64,000 nt of DNA. Origin: Bacteroidota bacterium. GTDB lineage: Bacteria > Bacteroidota > Bacteroidia > Bacteroidales > VadinHA17. The DNA lies in the NCBI GenBank assembly GCA_029547705.1, contig JAKPOU010000035.1, positions 186,001 to 250,000 on the forward strand, written 5' to 3'. The notes beneath the pieces are model-generated. The model saw nothing but the letters and a program-made list of their open reading frames with translations, searched no databases and was not told the DNA's origin. The position numbers and the translations under genes are program-made. Positions 61,710 through 64,000 of this stretch are shown piece after piece. Position 1 is the first letter of the stretch. Every line of letters begins with the position of its first letter.

Positions 61710-61946
61710 TATGCTAAATTTTTATATCAAGTTTTTATCTGAAAAGCCAGACAGCATCAAAATTAATACTTTTTTCAGGCTTCTGATTCCTGGCAGATGA
61801 AATTGGATAAAGCAAAACTAATTTTACTAATACATTGATATTCAGCAATATAAAAAATCGCTGAAATACTGCTGGCCAGCAGTCCCGGCAATTCTTTCCA
61901 GTTTATCCGATCTTGCTAATATCCTGCAACTTATGGTTGAAAAAAT
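61710..61946. other. Gene-free region upstream of the small coiled-coil gene
   Basis: AT-rich stretch after the prs start, with two symmetric elements: TTCAGC (61841-61846) with GCTGAA (61860-61865) around 13 AT-rich bases, then the 16-bp perfect palindrome listed separately. It should also hold the minus-strand prs promoter; no clean match was found. The plus-strand promoter that follows is listed on its own. Confidence 0.5.
61868..61883. repeat. 16-bp perfect palindrome
   Basis: ACTGCTGGCCAGCAGT at 61868-61883 is fully self-complementary, GC-rich, and stands in an AT-rich intergenic region between prs and the coiled-coil gene, 64 bp upstream of the promoter -33 element. It has the look of a homodimer binding site, close to a second inverted repeat (61841-61865). 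Confidence 0.6.
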
Positions 61947-61977
61947 TTGGATTTTCTCAAACTAGTTCTTATATTTG
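61947..61977 (+). promoter_or_regulatory. Promoter of the small coiled-coil gene
   Basis: TTG at 61947-61949, 20 bases, then TATATTTG at 61970-61977. The predicted start near 61984 gives a 5' leader of about 110 bases before the ATG at 62094, longer than usual here. Confidence 0.68.
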
Positions 61978-62093
61978 TGATGCAATACTGTTAGTCCTGA
62001 ACATACGTAACTACTTACTACCGGTTTAGGTTTTACTGTTCTGTTTTACCATCGTACTACCTGAATGTGATGTGAAGTTTAAAATGTAAAATT

Positions 62094-62384
62094 ATGGAAC
62101 TGAAAGAACTAACTGTTGAGAAATTGACCGATCAATGCCGGGATCTGGACAGGAAGTATGAGCTTCTACGCGCTGAATACGAGCAATCAAAGGATCTGTA
62201 CTCAGCAATGCCTTCTTTTGAGAATCACGAAAAGCTGCATGACGTTCACGACAGGCTGATCCGGTGTCTGGAAGAATTGAGTGATTCCCAGAACAAGCTG
62301 ATTGAAGCCTATTGGTCTTATTTTGGAGTAAGACACTGGCAGTTCAAGGCGATTAAGGACGGAAGCGGAATAATGCGGGCATGA
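62094..62384 (+). CDS. Hypothetical small coiled-coil protein, 96 residues
   Basis: Mostly helical, charged protein. Heptad-like leucine spacing runs through residues 5-70 (LTVEKLTDQCRDLDRKYELL and DRLIRCLEELSDSQNKLIE), and a short aromatic end follows (YWSYFGVRHWQFKAI). No signal peptide or membrane helix. I recognise no family. A good promoter 110 bases upstream supports it as a real, separately expressed gene. Confidence 0.75.
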   Translation: MELKELTVEKLTDQCRDLDRKYELLRAEYEQSKDLYSAMPSFENHEKLHDVHDRLIRCLEELSDSQNKLIEAYWSYFGVRHWQFKAIKDGSGIMRA

Positions 62385-62643
62385 ATAATCCTTAATTCTG
62401 AAATTTTAAATAAGTGAAACGGAAAAGAATCCGCATCCCTGCGGCTGCCGGCTGATTTCCTGACTGCACAGGCCTGATTCACTGATTTTCTTTTTTACCT
62501 GATCCCCAAATCATCCTGTAAAGACTATCTGCATTCTGGTGCCGGAAAGAAAATACATGACATATCAAATGTTTGATAAGAGTATTTTAGTTTAATTTGC
62601 GGTTAAAACCGGAATAACTTATTCAGAACAAAATAACACACCT

Positions 62644-63378
62644 ATGGACAAAAAGGATCTTGAACAAACGCTGGTACTTATAAAACCGGACGCACTAAAA
62701 AATTCTCTGACAGGATATATTCTTTCCGTATTATCAGAATTCCACACGGGGCTGCATTACTGCGGGACCAAGATTGTGCATGTTGGCAGGATGCTGGCTG
62801 AGGAACATTATGCCGAACACAGGGGGAAGGTGTTTTTTCCTGCTATTCTTGAATACCTGATGGGAGAGAGTCATTATCCTGACAATCCGATGAAGCGCAG
62901 GGTTATTGCTATCGTATACCAGGGAAGGGATGCCATAAAAAAAATCAGGGAGGTTGTAGGACCTACGAATCCTCTTAATGCCAGAGTGGAAAAACCGGGA
63001 AGTATCCGTTCACTCGGTACAATGGTTCCACTGAAGGATGATGACGGCAATGTGATCGGGCAGCGTATGGACAATCTCATTCACGCATCTGACACGCCAC
63101 AATCGGCAGAAAGGGAAATTAAACTGTGGTTCAGGCCTGATGACATGCCGCCTTTGATGCACACCTACCCGACGGAGGCAAGCGGTGAATTTTATTATTT
63201 CAGGGATAACAGGCTTTTCAGGGAATATGAAAAGGGCAGCGTTTGTATTCTTGCTCCTGCCGATGTTGCATGGAAATCAGATCTGGAAATATTGCACAAT
63301 ATAAGCAGGGGGCTTCCCGCAGCCGGATCCCTTCAGTCGGTTGTTGCAAAATATCTGATAAATTCCGCAACTGAATAA
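62644..63378 (+). CDS. ndk: Nucleoside diphosphate kinase, long form
   Basis: Protein of 244 residues; ordinary NDKs have about 140-155. The N-terminus TLVLIKPDAL is the family start with the ATP-site Lys. The catalytic His lies in DNLIHASDTPQSAEREIKLWF near residue 148, and the RxxxGxxP-like VVGPTNPLNA loop is present. An insertion of about 20 residues precedes the catalytic His (near EHRGKVFFPAILEYL), and about 75 extra residues follow the core. Transfers the gamma phosphate between nucleotides. A weak promoter-like pair (TTTG at 62572-62575, TAATTTG at 62593-62599) lies upstream. Confidence 0.9.
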   Translation: MDKKDLEQTLVLIKPDALKNSLTGYILSVLSEFHTGLHYCGTKIVHVGRMLAEEHYAEHRGKVFFPAILEYLMGESHYPDNPMKRRVIAIVYQGRDAIKKIREVVGPTNPLNARVEKPGSIRSLGTMVPLKDDDGNVIGQRMDNLIHASDTPQSAEREIKLWFRPDDMPPLMHTYPTEASGEFYYFRDNRLFREYEKGSVCILAPADVAWKSDLEILHNISRGLPAAGSLQSVVAKYLINSATE

Positions 63379-63406
63379 GCATAAAAGGCTGATCAGATTT
63401 TACGGT

Positions 63407-64000
63407 TTATTTTCCTATACAGAAGTTTCTGAAAATATTCTGAAGTATCTCGTCGGTGGTTATTTCCCCCGTTATTTCGCCTAGGTAATGAATTGCATGG
63501 CGGATATCGGTGGCAATGAAGTCTTCCTGGAGATTGTTTTCAAGTCCGGTCCTTACCCTTTCCAGGCTTTCGGCAACATGAAGCAGGGCCTCATAATGCC
63601 TCACATTGGAAATTATCACATTTTCCGTATTCAGTCTTCCGGCACCGGCAAGCCTTCCCAGAAGCTTTTTCAGTTCATCAATGCCTTCACCGGTTTTTGC
63701 CGATATGAACAACATTGATTCATCCTGCTTTGGTAAAATATTCTCCTGCATCAGCTGCCTGTTTCCGTATAAATCATTATCCGTCTTGTTTACGAGTATC
63801 ACTATCCTTTTTTCATCCGTAAGCTGCCCGCGTATTTTTTTCAGCAGGGCATTAAGCGGACCGGCCCCTTCGTTAATATCCGCCAGCAGGAGAATAACCG
63901 AGGCAGCTGAAATTTTTTCATGTGTCTTTTTTATTCCCAGGTTTTCAATTATGTCGGTTGTGTCCCTCAGACCGGCTGTATCAATAAACCTGAACCGGAT
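63407..64000 (-). CDS. mnmE: tRNA modification GTPase MnmE, C-terminal part (truncated by window end)
   Basis: The last 198 codons are present, entering from the right edge. The GTPase G3 motif is DTAGLRDT within the first residues, and G4 is NKTD. The conserved C-terminal end is FRNFCIGK, where the Cys is characteristic and may be catalytic. MnmE with MnmG modifies uridine 34 in certain tRNAs. The open frame continues past 64000 with no start codon in the window. Confidence 0.97.
   Translation of the reverse strand: MRFRFIDTAGLRDTTDIIENLGIKKTHEKISAASVILLLADINEGAGPLNALLKKIRGQLTDEKRIVILVNKTDNDLYGNRQLMQENILPKQDESMLFISAKTGEGIDELKKLLGRLAGAGRLNTENVIISNVRHYEALLHVAESLERVRTGLENNLQEDFIATDIRHAIHYLGEITGEITTDEILQNIFRNFCIGK

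Overview
The window looks like a chromosomal segment of a member of the Bacteroidota, most likely class Bacteroidia, with an anaerobic, polysaccharide-degrading lifestyle. The evidence is a complete MoxR-BatABCDE operon, DUF4105 and redoxin lipoprotein families typical of the phylum, TTG-N19/20-TAnnTTTG promoters, weak or absent Shine-Dalgarno sequences, four exported sulfatases that all carry serine at the formylglycine position, and an anaerobic (radical SAM) sulfatase maturase. No phage, insertion sequence, CRISPR array or rRNA was seen. The only tRNA found is tRNA-Arg(TCT).

Layout: 1-2.2 kb is the end of an iron/cobalamin-type ABC importer (binding protein tail, FecCD permease, ATPase). 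2.2-11.1 kb is a mixed housekeeping block: exported thioredoxin-fold protein, GT2, YihY/BrkB membrane protein, BioG-like esterase, tRNA-Arg, an unusual lipoprotein-like isoaspartyl methyltransferase, M50 protease, PHP-like lipoprotein, DUF4105 protein. 11.2-19.5 kb is the Bat operon (MoxR ATPase, DUF58, a membrane protein, BatA, BatB, BatC, BatD, BatE). 20.2-24.5 kb (minus) is a tight operon of lysine 2,3-aminomutase, two D-Ala-D-Ala-ligase-like ATP-grasp enzymes and a GNAT acetyltransferase, ending in uracil-DNA glycosylase. It looks like a beta-lysine-based small-molecule pathway. 24.8-32.8 kb holds a DMT transporter and a rhamnose utilisation locus (GH78 rhamnosidase, RhaT, RhaM, RhaA and an FGGY kinase, with no aldolase).

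32.8-49.2 kb (minus) is the most unusual part: twelve closely spaced genes reading the same way. They encode two membrane-anchored and one secreted PQQ-like beta-propeller, an NHL-type propeller with a CGCCNP motif, a tiny Cys-rich membrane protein, a Tat-exported polyferredoxin, a NapH/NosR-like membrane ferredoxin, a NuoE-NuoF fusion, a NuoG-like iron-sulfur protein without a catalytic domain, a GT4 glycosyltransferase and a MacB/LolCDE-type ABC exporter. As read here it is an NADH-linked electron wire across the cytoplasmic membrane, tied to exported propellers and possibly to a glycoconjugate or lipoprotein export step. I know no named system with this composition.

49.6-59.1 kb is a polysaccharide-sulfate locus: four sulfatases in a row, a K+/H+-type antiporter, and the convergent maturase that should activate the sulfatases. 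59.3-64 kb holds a Tat-exported Gfo/Idh/MocA protein, an atypical PRPP synthetase with a 14-bp tandem repeat at its 3' end, a small coiled-coil protein, a long nucleoside diphosphate kinase, and the C-terminal part of MnmE running off the window.
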